Assembly: GCF_040549485.1 (NCBI RefSeq)
Contig: NZ_JBEPTK010000001.1
Span: 558,001 to 622,000 of the forward strand
Length of the DNA stretch: 64,000 nucleotides
Origin: Constrictibacter sp. MBR-5
Lineage (GTDB): Bacteria; Pseudomonadota; Alphaproteobacteria; JAJUGE01
Direction of reading: 5' to 3'
The position numbers and the translations under genes are program-made. Under the pieces are notes generated by a model. The model searched no databases, was not told the DNA's origin, and saw only the letters and a list, made by a program, of their open reading frames with translations. Position 1 is the stretch's first letter. Each line of letters starts with the position of its first letter. Positions 47,188 through 56,317 of this stretch are shown here, piece after piece.

Positions 47188-48495
47188 ATGACCAGAGTCA
47201 CCGCGCTCCTGTTCGCCTGCCTGTCCCTCGCCGTCGGATCGGCGACCGTGGCACCGCCCGCCGCGGCGGCACCGGACACCCCGAGCGGCATCCACCGCAA
47301 GATCGACCTCTGGAGCAACGAGACGGGCCCGCACCTGCGCGGCTCGGCCATCGCGCAGCGCCGCCGCGACCCGCGCGTGCCGGGCGACATGGACGAGGAC
47401 TTCCTCGGCCCGGACCCGATGGGCGTGCCCTATCGCCAGAAGGATTTCGACAAGCTGGCCGCCCTCGGCGCCAATGTCGTGACGCTGTCCCATCCGGGCC
47501 CCTTCGCCGAGACGCCGCCCTTCGCCGTCGACGAGGCGGCGCAGGCGAATCTCGACCGGCTGATCGGGCTGGCGGAGAAAGCCGACCTGTTCGTCGTCCT
47601 GTCGTTCCGGGCCGGGCCGGGCCGCAGCGAGTTCACCTTCCACCCCCACTCCGGCGGGACCTGGTTTCCGATCGAGATGTACAACGACAGCGTCTGGAAG
47701 GATCCGGCCGCGCAGCAGGCCTGGGTCGACATGTGGACCCACGTCGCGAAGCGCTACAAGGACCGCAAGTCGGTCATTGCCTACGACCCCATGTCGGAGC
47801 CCAACTCGCACCTCGTCGGCAGCGGCATCGACGACCGCATCGAGATCTACGATCCGGCGAAGTTCCACCGGAAGTATGGCGGCACGACCTATGACTGGAA
47901 CACCCTCTATCCGCGCATCGTGAAGGCGATCCGGGCGGTGGACACCGAGACGCCGATCCTGATCAGCGGCAACGGCTACGCCTCGATGGCCTTCCTGCCC
48001 TATGTGAAGGTGCTCGACGTGCCGAACCTCGTCTACGCGGTGCACCAGTACGAGCCCTGGCAGTTCACCCACCAGGAACCCGACGCGAACATCGTCTATC
48101 CTGGTACGGTGAACCCGGAGCACGGCGCGCCCTTCCGCATCGACAAGGCCTATGTCGAAGGGGTCTATGCCACGATCGACGACTTCAAGCGGAAGCACGA
48201 CGTCCGGGTCGCGATCTCGGAATTCGGCCTCAGGCGCTATGCGCCGGGCGGGCCGCGCTACCTCGTCGACCAGATCGACATCATCGAGACAAGGCGGATG
48301 AACTCGTTCATCTGGCACTGGCCGACCAGCCACCGGCCCTACGAGGCCGCGGTCAACCAGCACAACTACCTCTTCGGAACGGACCCCAACAGCAAGGCCG
48401 AGGTGGCCGACAGCCCCTACGAGCCGATCCTGCGCGACTTCTGGGGCAGGAACCGCTTCCGGCCCTCCAACGTGAACTTCGAGCGGAGCAAGTAG
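47188..48495 (+). CDS. secreted glycoside hydrolase, family 5-like
   Basis: Exported endo-glycanase-like enzyme, 435 residues. Signal peptide MTRVTALLFACLSLAVGSAT with cleavage near PAAAA. The GH5-like TIM barrel shows LAALGANVVTLSHPGP, RLIGLAEKADLFVVLSFRAG, the acid/base position in VIAYDPMSEPNSHLVG (Ser-Glu-Pro rather than Asn-Glu-Pro) and the nucleophile in VRVAISEFGLRRY. In an EPS locus it probably trims or breaks the polymer in the periplasm or outside. The ribosome site is weak; ATG 47188 is chosen for the signal peptide. FkbM methyltransferase follows four bases later. Confidence 0.85.
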   Translation: MTRVTALLFACLSLAVGSATVAPPAAAAPDTPSGIHRKIDLWSNETGPHLRGSAIAQRRRDPRVPGDMDEDFLGPDPMGVPYRQKDFDKLAALGANVVTLSHPGPFAETPPFAVDEAAQANLDRLIGLAEKADLFVVLSFRAGPGRSEFTFHPHSGGTWFPIEMYNDSVWKDPAAQQAWVDMWTHVAKRYKDRKSVIAYDPMSEPNSHLVGSGIDDRIEIYDPAKFHRKYGGTTYDWNTLYPRIVKAIRAVDTETPILISGNGYASMAFLPYVKVLDVPNLVYAVHQYEPWQFTHQEPDANIVYPGTVNPEHGAPFRIDKAYVEGVYATIDDFKRKHDVRVAISEFGLRRYAPGGPRYLVDQIDIIETRRMNSFIWHWPTSHRPYEAAVNQHNYLFGTDPNSKAEVADSPYEPILRDFWGRNRFRPSNVNFERSK

Positions 48496-48498
48496 GAC

Positions 48499-49293
48499 AT
48501 GGCGCCCCCGACCGTCGCGAAGGTGCTGCGCACCCTTCAGTCCTACGTGCCCGTGCTGAAGCCCGCCAAGGAACAGCTGCAGATCGCCGTGCGGCGCATC
48601 CGGCGACAGCCGCACGAGCCCGACTTCCTGATGCTGCCGCGTCTCGGGCTCGGGCCCGCGCCGCTCTGTCTCGACATCGGCACCAATTACGGCCAGAGCA
48701 TCGACTCGATGACGCTCATGCTGCCGGACGTCCGGATCGTCGCCTTCGAGCCCAACCCCGGCCTCGCCGCCCGCGTGCGCCGGCGCTTCGCCGGCCGTTC
48801 GTCGCTGACGCTGCATCAGGTGGCGCTCGGCGAGGAGGACGGCGAGATGGTCCTGCACGTGCCGGTCTATCGCGGCTACGAGTATGACGGCCTCGCCTCG
48901 CTCGACCGCGCGAGTGCCGCTGGCTGGCTGGGGCCGGAGACGGTCTACGGCTTCGACCCGCGCCGGCTCGATATCCGCGAGATGAAGGTCCAGATCCGCA
49001 GGCTCGACGATTTCGCGCTGAAGCCCGCCTTCGTGAAGATCGACGTCCAGGGCGCCGAACTCGGCGTGCTCCGCGGCGGTCGCCACACCTTGGAAACGGC
49101 GCGGCCCATCGTCATGGCCGAGGCGGTCGACGAGGAGAGCCCCGTCATGCGCTTCATGGCCGAACTCGGCTACGAGCGCTTCGTGAAGGTCGGCGACCGC
49201 CTCGCCCGTCAGGCCGAATACGGCGAAAACGTCTTTCTCGTTCCGTCAGAGGCCCGGCTGGACGCCAGCGTCTCCGACCGCGCGGCAGCCTGA
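48499..49293 (+). CDS. FkbM family methyltransferase
   Basis: SAM-dependent methyltransferase of 264 residues. The SAM site is LCLDIGTNYGQSIDSM near residue 55, with VRIVAFEPNPGLAARVRRRF. The FkbM C-terminal motif is FALKPAFVKIDVQGAELGVL followed by RGGRHTLETARPIVMAEAVD. It starts three bases after the GH5 stop, so the two are co-expressed. In this setting O-methylation of a polysaccharide sugar is likely. Confidence 0.92.
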   Translation: MAPPTVAKVLRTLQSYVPVLKPAKEQLQIAVRRIRRQPHEPDFLMLPRLGLGPAPLCLDIGTNYGQSIDSMTLMLPDVRIVAFEPNPGLAARVRRRFAGRSSLTLHQVALGEEDGEMVLHVPVYRGYEYDGLASLDRASAAGWLGPETVYGFDPRRLDIREMKVQIRRLDDFALKPAFVKIDVQGAELGVLRGGRHTLETARPIVMAEAVDEESPVMRFMAELGYERFVKVGDRLARQAEYGENVFLVPSEARLDASVSDRAAA

Positions 49294-49335
49294 CCGCCGG
49301 GCGGCTCCAATCCGAGTTGAACGCCAGCCCTCACC

Positions 49336-49464
49336 CACTTTCCCGGACAAGCGCGAAGCGCGCAGATCCGGGACCCGGGGCCAGCGCACCGACGCCGGAA
49401 TCCTCGCCGCCGCGGCGCTGGCCCCCGGGTCCGGCTCTCCGCTTCGCTGCGGCCGGGAAGGTGG
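49336..49464. repeat. long imperfect palindromic element
   Basis: An extended inverted repeat of about 130 bases. Outer arms are CACTTTCCCGG (49336-49346) and CCGGGAAGGTGG (49453-49464). Inner arms are CCGGGACCCGGGGCCAGCGC (from about 49368) and GCGCTGGCCCCCGGGTCCGG (to 49434). Between them are short unpaired stretches containing GCGCGAAGCGCGC and CGCTTCGCTGCG. It has no coding capacity and lies between the EPS locus and the ferredoxin oxidoreductase gene. It looks like a dispersed palindromic or MITE-like element; no second copy was seen in the window. Confidence 0.75.
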
Positions 49465-49591
49465 AATGAAGAGTGCCTCAAACATTACCACTTAGACCCG
49501 CTTTCAACAGCCGGAACTGCGCCTCATTGCCACGGTTGCCCCGTGCAATAGACTAGGGGGCTAAGGGACACGCCACGCCAGGGTAGCGCCA

Positions 49592-52500
49592 ATGCAGCCG
49601 GCCAAGCTGAGCCTCGACGACAAGTACACGGCCGAGAGCGGCCGCGTCTTCCTGACCGGGTCGCAGGCGCTGGTGCGTCTTCCACTGGTTCAGCGGCGGC
49701 GCGATCTGGCCGCCGGCCTCAATACCGCGGGCTTCATCTCCGGCTATCGCGGCTCGCCGCTCGGCGGCTACGACCAGCAGCTCTGGTCGGCCAAGCGCTT
49801 CCTCGACGAGCACCACATCCGTTTCCAGCCGGGCGTGAACGAGGATCTCGCCGCCACCGCCGTCTGGGGAACCCAGCAGGCCGGCGCCTTCGGCGACGCG
49901 CGCTATGACGGCGTCTTCGGCATCTGGTACGGCAAGGGCCCGGGCGTCGACCGCTCCGGCGACGCCTTCAAGCACGCCAACAATGCCGGCACGGCGAAGC
50001 ACGGCGGCGTGCTGGCGCTCGCCGGCGACGACCACATGGCGAAGTCGTCGACCACCGCGCACCAGAGCGAATACGCCTTCATCGACGCGATGATCCCGGT
50101 CATCGTGCCGGCCGGCGTCCAGGAATTCCTCGATTTCGGCCTGCACGGCTGGGCGATGTCGCGCTTCGCCGGCCTCTGGGTCGGCTTCAAGTGCATCGGC
50201 GAGACCGTCGACAGCGCCGCGACGGTGCTGGTCGATCCCGAGCGCGTGAACACGCTGGTCCCGGCCGATTTCGAGATGCCGCAGGGCGGCCTCAACACCC
50301 GCATCATCGTCGCCGAGTTCCTGCTGCTCGAGGAACTGCTGCACCGCTACAAGATCCCGGCCGCCCTCGCCTATGCCCGCACCAACCGGCTCGACCGCGT
50401 CGCCATCGGCGGCCCGCGCCGGCGCATCGGCATCGTCGCCGCCGGCAAGTCCTATCTCGACGTCCGCCAGGCGCTGGACGACCTCGGCCTCGACGAGCGC
50501 ACCGCCCAGGAGATCGGCCTCTCGATCTACAAGGTCGCGATGACCTGGCCGATGGAGACGGAGGGCCTGCGCGCCTTCGCCGAAGGTCTCGACCTGCTGA
50601 TGATGGTCGAAGAGAAGCGCAGCATCATGGAGTGGCAGGCGAAGGAGGCGCTCTACAGCCTCCCGGCCGACCGCCGGCCGCTGATCGTCGGCAAGACCGA
50701 CGAGCGCGGCGCGCCGCTCTTCCCGTCCAACGGCGAACTGTCGCCCGGTCAGATCGCCCGCGCCATCGTCGCGCGCCTGGACGGGCTCGCCGTGCCCGAA
50801 GGCCTGCGCGAGCGCATGAAGGAGCGGCTGGCCGAGCGCGACCGGCTGATGTCGCAGAGTGCCGGCAACCAGCCCGCGCCCATCGCGCGCACGCCCTATT
50901 TCTGCTCGGGCTGCCCGCACAACACCTCGACCCGCGTGCCCGAGGGCAGCCGCGCCGGCGCCGGCATCGGCTGCCACTACATGGCGCAGTGGATGGACCG
51001 CAAGACCGCGAGCTTCACCCACATGGGTGCCGAGGGCGCCAACTGGACCGGGCAGGCGCACTTCGTCGAGACCAAGCACATCTTCCAGAATCTCGGCGAC
51101 GGCACCTACTTCCACTCCGGCCTGCTGGCGATCCGCGCCGCCGTCGCGTCCGGCGTGAACATCACCTACAAGATCCTCTACAACGACGCCGTCGCGATGA
51201 CCGGCGGCCAGCATGTCGACGGCCCGCTGACGGTCTCGATGATCGCCAACCAGGTCGCCGCCGAGGGCGTGAACCGGGTCGTCGTCGTCACCGACGAGCC
51301 GGACAAATATCCCAAGGACTACGGCTTCCCGGCCGGCACCAAGGTCGAGCACCGCGAGGCGCTCGACCGGGTCCAGCGCGAACTGCGCGAGATGACGGGC
51401 ACCACCGTCCTGATCTACGACCAGACCTGTGCGGCCGAGAAGCGCCGCCGCCGCAAGCGCGGCACCTTCCCGGACCCCGACAAGCGCGTCTTCATCAACG
51501 AACTCGTCTGCGAGGGCTGCGGCGACTGCGGCGTGAAGTCGAACTGCGTCTCCGTGCAGCCGGTCGAGACCGAGTTCGGCCGCAAGCGGATGATCGACCA
51601 GTCGTCCTGCAACAAGGACTTCTCCTGCCTGAACGGCTTCTGCCCGTCCTTCGTCACGGTGCGCGGCGGCAAGCCGCGCAAGCAGAAGGGCGTCGGAAAG
51701 GGCGAGACCGAGGGCCCGCGCCTCGTCCTGCCGGAGCCCGAGCTTCCGAGCCTGGACCAGCCCTACGGCATCCTGATCACCGGTATCGGCGGCACCGGCG
51801 TCATCACCATCGGCGCCCTGCTGGCGACCGCCGCCCACATCGAGGGCAAGGCCGCGACGATCATGGACATGACCGGCCTCGCCCAGAAGGGCGGCGCCGT
51901 GTGGAGCCACCTGCGCCTCGCGAACGCCCCCGACGACCTGCACGCCGTGCGCATTGCGGCGGGCGGCGCCCGCCTGCTGCTCGGCTGCGACCTGGTCGTC
52001 TCCAGCCAGCCCGACTCCGTCTCGAAGCTGGAGCGCGGTGTCAGCCGGGCGGTGATCAACACCCACCGCACCTTCACCGGCGAGTTCACCCGCAATCCCG
52101 ACATGGCCTTCCCCGACGACGCCCTGCGCGCGCGGATCTCGGCCGCCGTCGGCGAGGAGGGTGCCGACTTCATCGAGGCGACGCGTCTCGCCACGGCGCT
52201 GATGGGCGATTCGATCGCGACCAACCTCTTCATGACCGGCTTCGCCTGGCAGAGGGGCCTGATCCCGATCTCGCTGCAGGCGATCGAGCAGGCGATCGAA
52301 CTCAACGGCGTGGCGATCGAAGCCAACAAGCGCGCCTTCGAATGGGGCCGCCGCGCCGCCGCCGACCCCGCGGCCGTGGAACGCGCCGTAGCCCCCGTCG
52401 CGGCACCGGAGAAGGTCGCCTTCGCCTCCTCCCTCGACGAGATCGTCGCCACCCGCAAGGACTTCCTGAAGGACTATCAGAGCGGCCGCTACGCGAAGCG

Positions 52501-53095
52501 CTACGAAGGGCTGGTGCGCAAGGCCGAGGCGGCCGAGAAGGACAGCGCCAAGGGTCGCACCGGCCTCGCCGAGGCGGTCGCGCGCAACTACTTCAAACTG
52601 CTCGCCTACAAGGACGAGTATGAGGTGGCGCGCCTCTATGCCGGCGCCGGCGGCCATTTCCGCAAGGCGCTGGAGAAGCAGTTCGAGGGCGACTACCGGA
52701 TCGAGTTCAACCTCGCCCCGCCGCTGATCGCCAAGACCAACAAGGAGACCGGCGAGCCGCGCAAGATCGCCTACGGTCCTTGGATGCTGAAGGCGTTCGG
52801 CGTGCTGTCGCGCCTGAAGGTCCTGCGCGGCACGCCGCTCGACCCCTTCGGCAAGACCGAGGAGCGCCGCACCGAACGCCGCCTCATCAAGGAATACGAG
52901 GCGACCGTCGCCGAACTGCTGAAGGGCCTGACGGCCGAGAACCACGCCGCCGCCGTCGAGGTCGCACGCGTGCCGGACCAGATCCGCGGCTTCGGCCACG
53001 TGAAGCTGGCCAACCTGGAGAAGGCGAAGAAGCGCGAGGCAGAGTTGATCGAGCGCTTCCGCAACCCGATGCGTCAGGCGGCGGCGGCCGAGTAG
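49592..53095 (+). CDS. fused indolepyruvate ferredoxin oxidoreductase (IorA-IorB)
   Basis: Thiamine-diphosphate enzyme that oxidatively decarboxylates 2-oxoacids such as indolepyruvate to acyl-CoA with ferredoxin, 1167 residues. IorA and IorB are fused. The N-terminal part has FISGYRGSPLGGYDQQLWSA; the TPP-binding part has YFCSGCPHNTSTRVPEGSRA and GADGANW-like GAEGANWTGQAHFVETKHIF. Cysteine motifs for Fe-S clusters are in CEGCGDCGVKSNC and SSCNKDFSCLNGFCPSF. The IorB gamma domain starts GILITGIGGTGVITIGALLA and DMTGLAQKGGAVWSHLRLA. A C-terminal extension of about 200 residues (DUF6537-like) follows. No ferredoxin gene is adjacent. Confidence 0.95.
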   Translation: MQPAKLSLDDKYTAESGRVFLTGSQALVRLPLVQRRRDLAAGLNTAGFISGYRGSPLGGYDQQLWSAKRFLDEHHIRFQPGVNEDLAATAVWGTQQAGAFGDARYDGVFGIWYGKGPGVDRSGDAFKHANNAGTAKHGGVLALAGDDHMAKSSTTAHQSEYAFIDAMIPVIVPAGVQEFLDFGLHGWAMSRFAGLWVGFKCIGETVDSAATVLVDPERVNTLVPADFEMPQGGLNTRIIVAEFLLLEELLHRYKIPAALAYARTNRLDRVAIGGPRRRIGIVAAGKSYLDVRQALDDLGLDERTAQEIGLSIYKVAMTWPMETEGLRAFAEGLDLLMMVEEKRSIMEWQAKEALYSLPADRRPLIVGKTDERGAPLFPSNGELSPGQIARAIVARLDGLAVPEGLRERMKERLAERDRLMSQSAGNQPAPIARTPYFCSGCPHNTSTRVPEGSRAGAGIGCHYMAQWMDRKTASFTHMGAEGANWTGQAHFVETKHIFQNLGDGTYFHSGLLAIRAAVASGVNITYKILYNDAVAMTGGQHVDGPLTVSMIANQVAAEGVNRVVVVTDEPDKYPKDYGFPAGTKVEHREALDRVQRELREMTGTTVLIYDQTCAAEKRRRRKRGTFPDPDKRVFINELVCEGCGDCGVKSNCVSVQPVETEFGRKRMIDQSSCNKDFSCLNGFCPSFVTVRGGKPRKQKGVGKGETEGPRLVLPEPELPSLDQPYGILITGIGGTGVITIGALLATAAHIEGKAATIMDMTGLAQKGGAVWSHLRLANAPDDLHAVRIAAGGARLLLGCDLVVSSQPDSVSKLERGVSRAVINTHRTFTGEFTRNPDMAFPDDALRARISAAVGEEGADFIEATRLATALMGDSIATNLFMTGFAWQRGLIPISLQAIEQAIELNGVAIEANKRAFEWGRRAAADPAAVERAVAPVAAPEKVAFASSLDEIVATRKDFLKDYQSGRYAKRYEGLVRKAEAAEKDSAKGRTGLAEAVARNYFKLLAYKDEYEVARLYAGAGGHFRKALEKQFEGDYRIEFNLAPPLIAKTNKETGEPRKIAYGPWMLKAFGVLSRLKVLRGTPLDPFGKTEERRTERRLIKEYEATVAELLKGLTAENHAAAVEVARVPDQIRGFGHVKLANLEKAKKREAELIERFRNPMRQAAAAE

Positions 53096-53102
53096 CGCCC
53101 GG

Positions 53103-54722
53103 TCAGCCCAGCAGCCGCGCCATCTCCGCCAGCAGCCGCTTGCGCGCCGCGTCGTCCGGCGCGTGCTCCAGCGCCTGACGGAGCGCGATGGTGAGACGGG
53201 CATAGTCGTTGTGCCAGTCCTGGCCGCCCACCGTCTCCGGCCGCAGCCGCCGTCCGGGTGCGGCGGTCGGCAGTGCCCGCCGGATCTGTCCGCCGCCCGC
53301 GGGTATCTCCACCCGCTCGTCCAGTTCGGGAACGAAGGTCCGGTCGGCCGGCACGCCAGCGGCGATCGCCGCCTCGCGTTGCGCCGCCAGCGCCGTCGCC
53401 TCGCCGTGCACCAGGAAGAGACCCTGGCGGATCGGCAGGCGCTCCCGGATCCATTCGGTGATGCCCTCGCCGTCGGCATGGCCGGAATAGACGTCGGTCT
53501 GTCGGATCGCCGCCTTGACCTCGACCTCCTCGCCCTGGATGCGCACCACGTCGGCACCCTCGGCGAGCAGCCGGCCGAGCGTCGCCGGCGCCTGGTAGCC
53601 CACCAGCATCACGGTGGTGTCGGGGCGCCAGAGATAGCTCTTCAGGTGGTGCCGGATGCGCCCCGCTTCGCACATGCCGCTGCCGGCGATCACGATCGCG
53701 CCGCCCTTGAAGCGGTCGATCGCCTTACTCTGCTCCACCGTCTCGGCGAAGTGGAAGTTGGGCGCCAGGAAGGCCGCCTCGCCCAGATGCTTCAGGTCTT
53801 CCAGGTCCTCGGCATGCGCGCCGAACACCCCGGTCGCCCGGATCGCCAGCGGCGAGTCGAGGAAGACCGGCACCTTCGGCAGTTCGCCGTGGTGCAGCAG
53901 CAGCGCCAGGTCGGCGAGCAGCTCCTGCGTCCGCTCCACCGCAAACGCTGGGATCAGCATCATGCCGCGCCGGTCGAGTGCCGCACGCACCTCGCGCGCC
54001 AGAACCTTCCGCCGCTGCTCGGGCGTCACCCGCTCGCGCGTGCGGCCGCCATAGGTGCCTTCGCAGACCACCACGTCCATGCCCTGCGGCGCATCCGGAT
54101 CGGGATGGAACAGCTTGTGCTCCGGCCCGATGTCGCCCGAGAACAGGATCCGGTGCGCCGGCTCGCCGGCTTCGCTCGCCGCGATCTCGACCTCGATCGA
54201 CGCCGAACCCAGGATGTGCCCGGCGTTCCAGAACCGCACCCGCACGCCCTCGGCGACCCGCGTCCACGCCTCGTAGGCAACGGTCCGCATCAGGTCCAGG
54301 CAGGCGTCGGCGTCGGCCGCCGTGTAGATCGGCACGATCTCCGGCTTGCCGCGCTGGGCGTTGCGCCGGTTGAGGCGCCGCACCTCGCCCTCCTGGATGA
54401 AGGCGCTGTCGGGCAGCATGAAGGTCAGCAGGTCGCGCGTCGGCGCCGTCGTGTGGATCGGCCCGCCGAACCCGTCGCGCACCAGCTTCGGCAGCAGGCC
54501 GGAATGGTCGATGTGCGCGTGCGTCAGCAGCACGAACTCGATCTCGCGCGCATCGAACGGGAGCGGGCCGTAGTTCAGTTCCTTCAGGGTCTTCGAGCCC
54601 TGGAACATGCCGCAGTCGACGAGGAAGCGGAGCGGCCGCCGGTCGCCGCGCGGCACCTCCACCAGGATGCAGGACCCTGTGACGGTGCCCGCGGCACCGC
54701 AGAAGGTCAGGGCAATGGACAT
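53103..54722 (-). CDS. beta-CASP metallo-beta-lactamase RNase-like protein
   Basis: Zinc-dependent nuclease-fold hydrolase of 539 residues with MBL, beta-CASP and RMMBL parts, like YSH1/CPSF-73-type bacterial proteins. The metal site is LLTHAHIDHSGLLPKL near residue 70, followed by FWNAGHILGSASIEVEIA and RILFSGDIGPEHKLFHP. The beta-CASP region shows PAFAVERTQELLADLALLL, FLDSPLAIRATGVF and IVIAGSGMCEAGRIRHHLKS; RMMBL has DVYSGHADGEGITEWI and FLVHGEATALAAQREA. Seven bases separate it from the upstream AA_synth-family gene. It converges on the ferredoxin oxidoreductase gene. RNA processing is the likely role. Confidence 0.92.
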   Translation of the reverse strand: MSIALTFCGAAGTVTGSCILVEVPRGDRRPLRFLVDCGMFQGSKTLKELNYGPLPFDAREIEFVLLTHAHIDHSGLLPKLVRDGFGGPIHTTAPTRDLLTFMLPDSAFIQEGEVRRLNRRNAQRGKPEIVPIYTAADADACLDLMRTVAYEAWTRVAEGVRVRFWNAGHILGSASIEVEIAASEAGEPAHRILFSGDIGPEHKLFHPDPDAPQGMDVVVCEGTYGGRTRERVTPEQRRKVLAREVRAALDRRGMMLIPAFAVERTQELLADLALLLHHGELPKVPVFLDSPLAIRATGVFGAHAEDLEDLKHLGEAAFLAPNFHFAETVEQSKAIDRFKGGAIVIAGSGMCEAGRIRHHLKSYLWRPDTTVMLVGYQAPATLGRLLAEGADVVRIQGEEVEVKAAIRQTDVYSGHADGEGITEWIRERLPIRQGLFLVHGEATALAAQREAAIAAGVPADRTFVPELDERVEIPAGGGQIRRALPTAAPGRRLRPETVGGQDWHNDYARLTIALRQALEHAPDDAARKRLLAEMARLLG

Positions 54723-54729
54723 GGGCGCC

Positions 54730-55278
54730 TCAGTCCGCCAGCGGACGGTCGCCGACCCGGGGATGCGGCCGGCCGCCGTCGGCGAAGGCCAGGATCACGA
54801 CGATCTCGTCGGGACGCGGGCCGTCCGGCAGGCCGACCGTCATCGTGTCGAAGTGCGGGAAGGAGAAGGGGTCGTCCTTGTGACCGAGCGGCAGGTCGAG
54901 CATCGCGCCGATGCCGCCGACCTTCACGTTCGAGGGGATGACCGCCTTGCCGCCGCCGATGGCGTCGCGCATCGGCCGGCCGAGTTTCGGGTGGATGCAG
55001 GCGCCGCCGTGCTCGAACGCGCCGGCGCTGCCGACGATCGCCGCCTTGCCGTACGCTTCCGCCGGCCCGCCCAGCATGGCGACGAGTTCCTCGGCCATCC
55101 TCCCGCCGATGTCCCGCCCGGCGTCGAACAGCGGCGACAGGTCCTCGACGAACCCCCGCCCGGCGAAGGGGTTGCGGATACAGGCGAGGCCCGCCACCCG
55201 CACGATCGGCCGGGCGAGGCCGCGGCACTCGTCGGCGTGCGCGACCTCTTTCACGAACAGCGTCTTGCGCAGGTCCAT
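54730..55278 (-). CDS. amino acid synthesis family protein (AA_synth)
   Basis: Cytoplasmic protein of 182 residues resembling the poorly characterised amino-acid-synthesis family. It has LRKTLFVKEVAHADECRGLA, RNPFAGRGFVEDLSPLFDAG, YGKAAIVGSAGAFEHGGACI HPKLG, IPSNVKVGGIGAMLDLPLGH and the C-terminal ADGGRPHPRVG, all common to that family. The biochemical role is not established. It is followed seven bases later by the beta-CASP gene on the same strand. Confidence 0.8.
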   Translation of the reverse strand: MDLRKTLFVKEVAHADECRGLARPIVRVAGLACIRNPFAGRGFVEDLSPLFDAGRDIGGRMAEELVAMLGGPAEAYGKAAIVGSAGAFEHGGACIHPKLGRPMRDAIGGGKAVIPSNVKVGGIGAMLDLPLGHKDDPFSFPHFDTMTVGLPDGPRPDEIVVILAFADGGRPHPRVGDRPLAD

Positions 55279-55315
55279 GGCGTTCGTCCCGAGATCCGAA
55301 GCGTCGTGCCGGAGC

Positions 55316-55573
55316 CTAGTTCAGGAATCCGGTCATCATCACCCAATCGACAAGGGTCTGCTGGGTGTACATCATCGCCTGCCAGAGTTGCGGCGCCCAG
55401 AGCAGGAAGCGGAAGAACGCGATCAGCAACGCGTCGCCGACGACGGTGCCGAGCGATTCCGTGACCCGCTCCAGGTTAAAGTACTGGTAGAGGATGGAGC
55501 AGAAGGCGATCAGGCCGAGAATGATGCCCACGACGAAATACAAACGAATTATGCCGATGACGAATCGGATCAT
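55316..55573 (-). CDS. small hydrophobic membrane protein
   Basis: Unrecognised 85-residue protein. GGAGGGGG precedes the ATG with a long spacer. It has two hydrophobic stretches: an N-terminal helix (VIGIIRLYFVVGIILGLIAF) and a second at about 45-62 (VVGDALLIAFFRFLLWAPQL). The gene stands on the minus strand before the AA_synth-family gene and is divergent from the NUDIX gene. Function unknown. Confidence 0.65.
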   Translation of the reverse strand: MIRFVIGIIRLYFVVGIILGLIAFCSILYQYFNLERVTESLGTVVGDALLIAFFRFLLWAPQLWQAMMYTQQTLVDWVMMTGFLN

Positions 55574-55654
55574 CCGGCTTCCCCCTCCACACGCCCCACA
55601 CGCGGACTACACGGTGACGTTACCGCCCCGCCGACGCGCCGCACAGACCGATCC

Positions 55655-56287
55655 ATGACCGTCCGAGACCCGAAACACACTTTCGGTCGGACCGACGTGG
55701 ATATTATGTCACAGGAGCCGGCCTATCGCGGCTATTTCCGCATCGATCGCGTGACCCTGCGGCACCGCCTCCATGCAGGCGGCTGGAGTGCGCCGATCAT
55801 GCGCGAGGTGTTCGAGCGCGGTCACGCCGCCGCCGTCCTGCCCTACGATCCGATCCTCGACCGCGTGGTGCTGCTGGAGCAGTTCCGCATCGGCGCCTGG
55901 TCGGCCGGCTGGAACCCGTGGATCGTCGAGATCCCGGCCGGCACGATCGAGCCCGGCGAGACCGCCGAAGCCGTGGCCATCCGCGAGACCGTGGAAGAGA
56001 CCGGCAGCACCCTGTCGGACATCCGCCACATCTGCGACTACCTCTCCACGCCCGGCGGCGCATCGGAGACCGTTTCGCTCTATTGCGGCCGGGTCGACGC
56101 CGCCGCGGTCGGCGGAATCCATGGCAATGCGCACGAGGTGGAAGACATCCTCGTCTACACCGTCCCCTATGCCGAGGTCCGCGCCGCGCTCGATGCCGGC
56201 GCCTACGGCAACAGCGTCACGATCATCGCCCTGCAATGGCTGGCGCTGAACCGCGACCGGCTGCGGGCCGAATGGGGCGTCGCATGA
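55655..56287 (+). CDS. NUDIX hydrolase, ADP-ribose pyrophosphatase type
   Basis: Cytoplasmic NUDIX pyrophosphatase of 210 residues, like ADP-ribose pyrophosphatase NudF. The Nudix box G-x5-E-x7-R-E-x2-E-E-x-G is intact in GTIEPGETAEAVAIRETVEE TG. The upstream IVEIPAG and the downstream YLSTPGGASETVSLYCGRVD are also typical of this group. ATG 55655 has no clear ribosome site; ATG 55706 (MSQEPAYRGYF) would keep the core fold. It is followed 30 bases later by the DinB gene. Confidence 0.92.
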   Translation: MTVRDPKHTFGRTDVDIMSQEPAYRGYFRIDRVTLRHRLHAGGWSAPIMREVFERGHAAAVLPYDPILDRVVLLEQFRIGAWSAGWNPWIVEIPAGTIEPGETAEAVAIRETVEETGSTLSDIRHICDYLSTPGGASETVSLYCGRVDAAAVGGIHGNAHEVEDILVYTVPYAEVRAALDAGAYGNSVTIIALQWLALNRDRLRAEWGVA

Positions 56288-56317
56288 CGGACGCGACGGG
56301 GTAGCAAGGAGGACACC

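Noticed and set aside
49553-53557. Very long antisense open frame (about 1330 codons) opposite the indolepyruvate oxidoreductase gene
   Set aside because: High GC removes stops; the sense strand encodes a clear conserved enzyme and the antisense translation has no recognisable motif.
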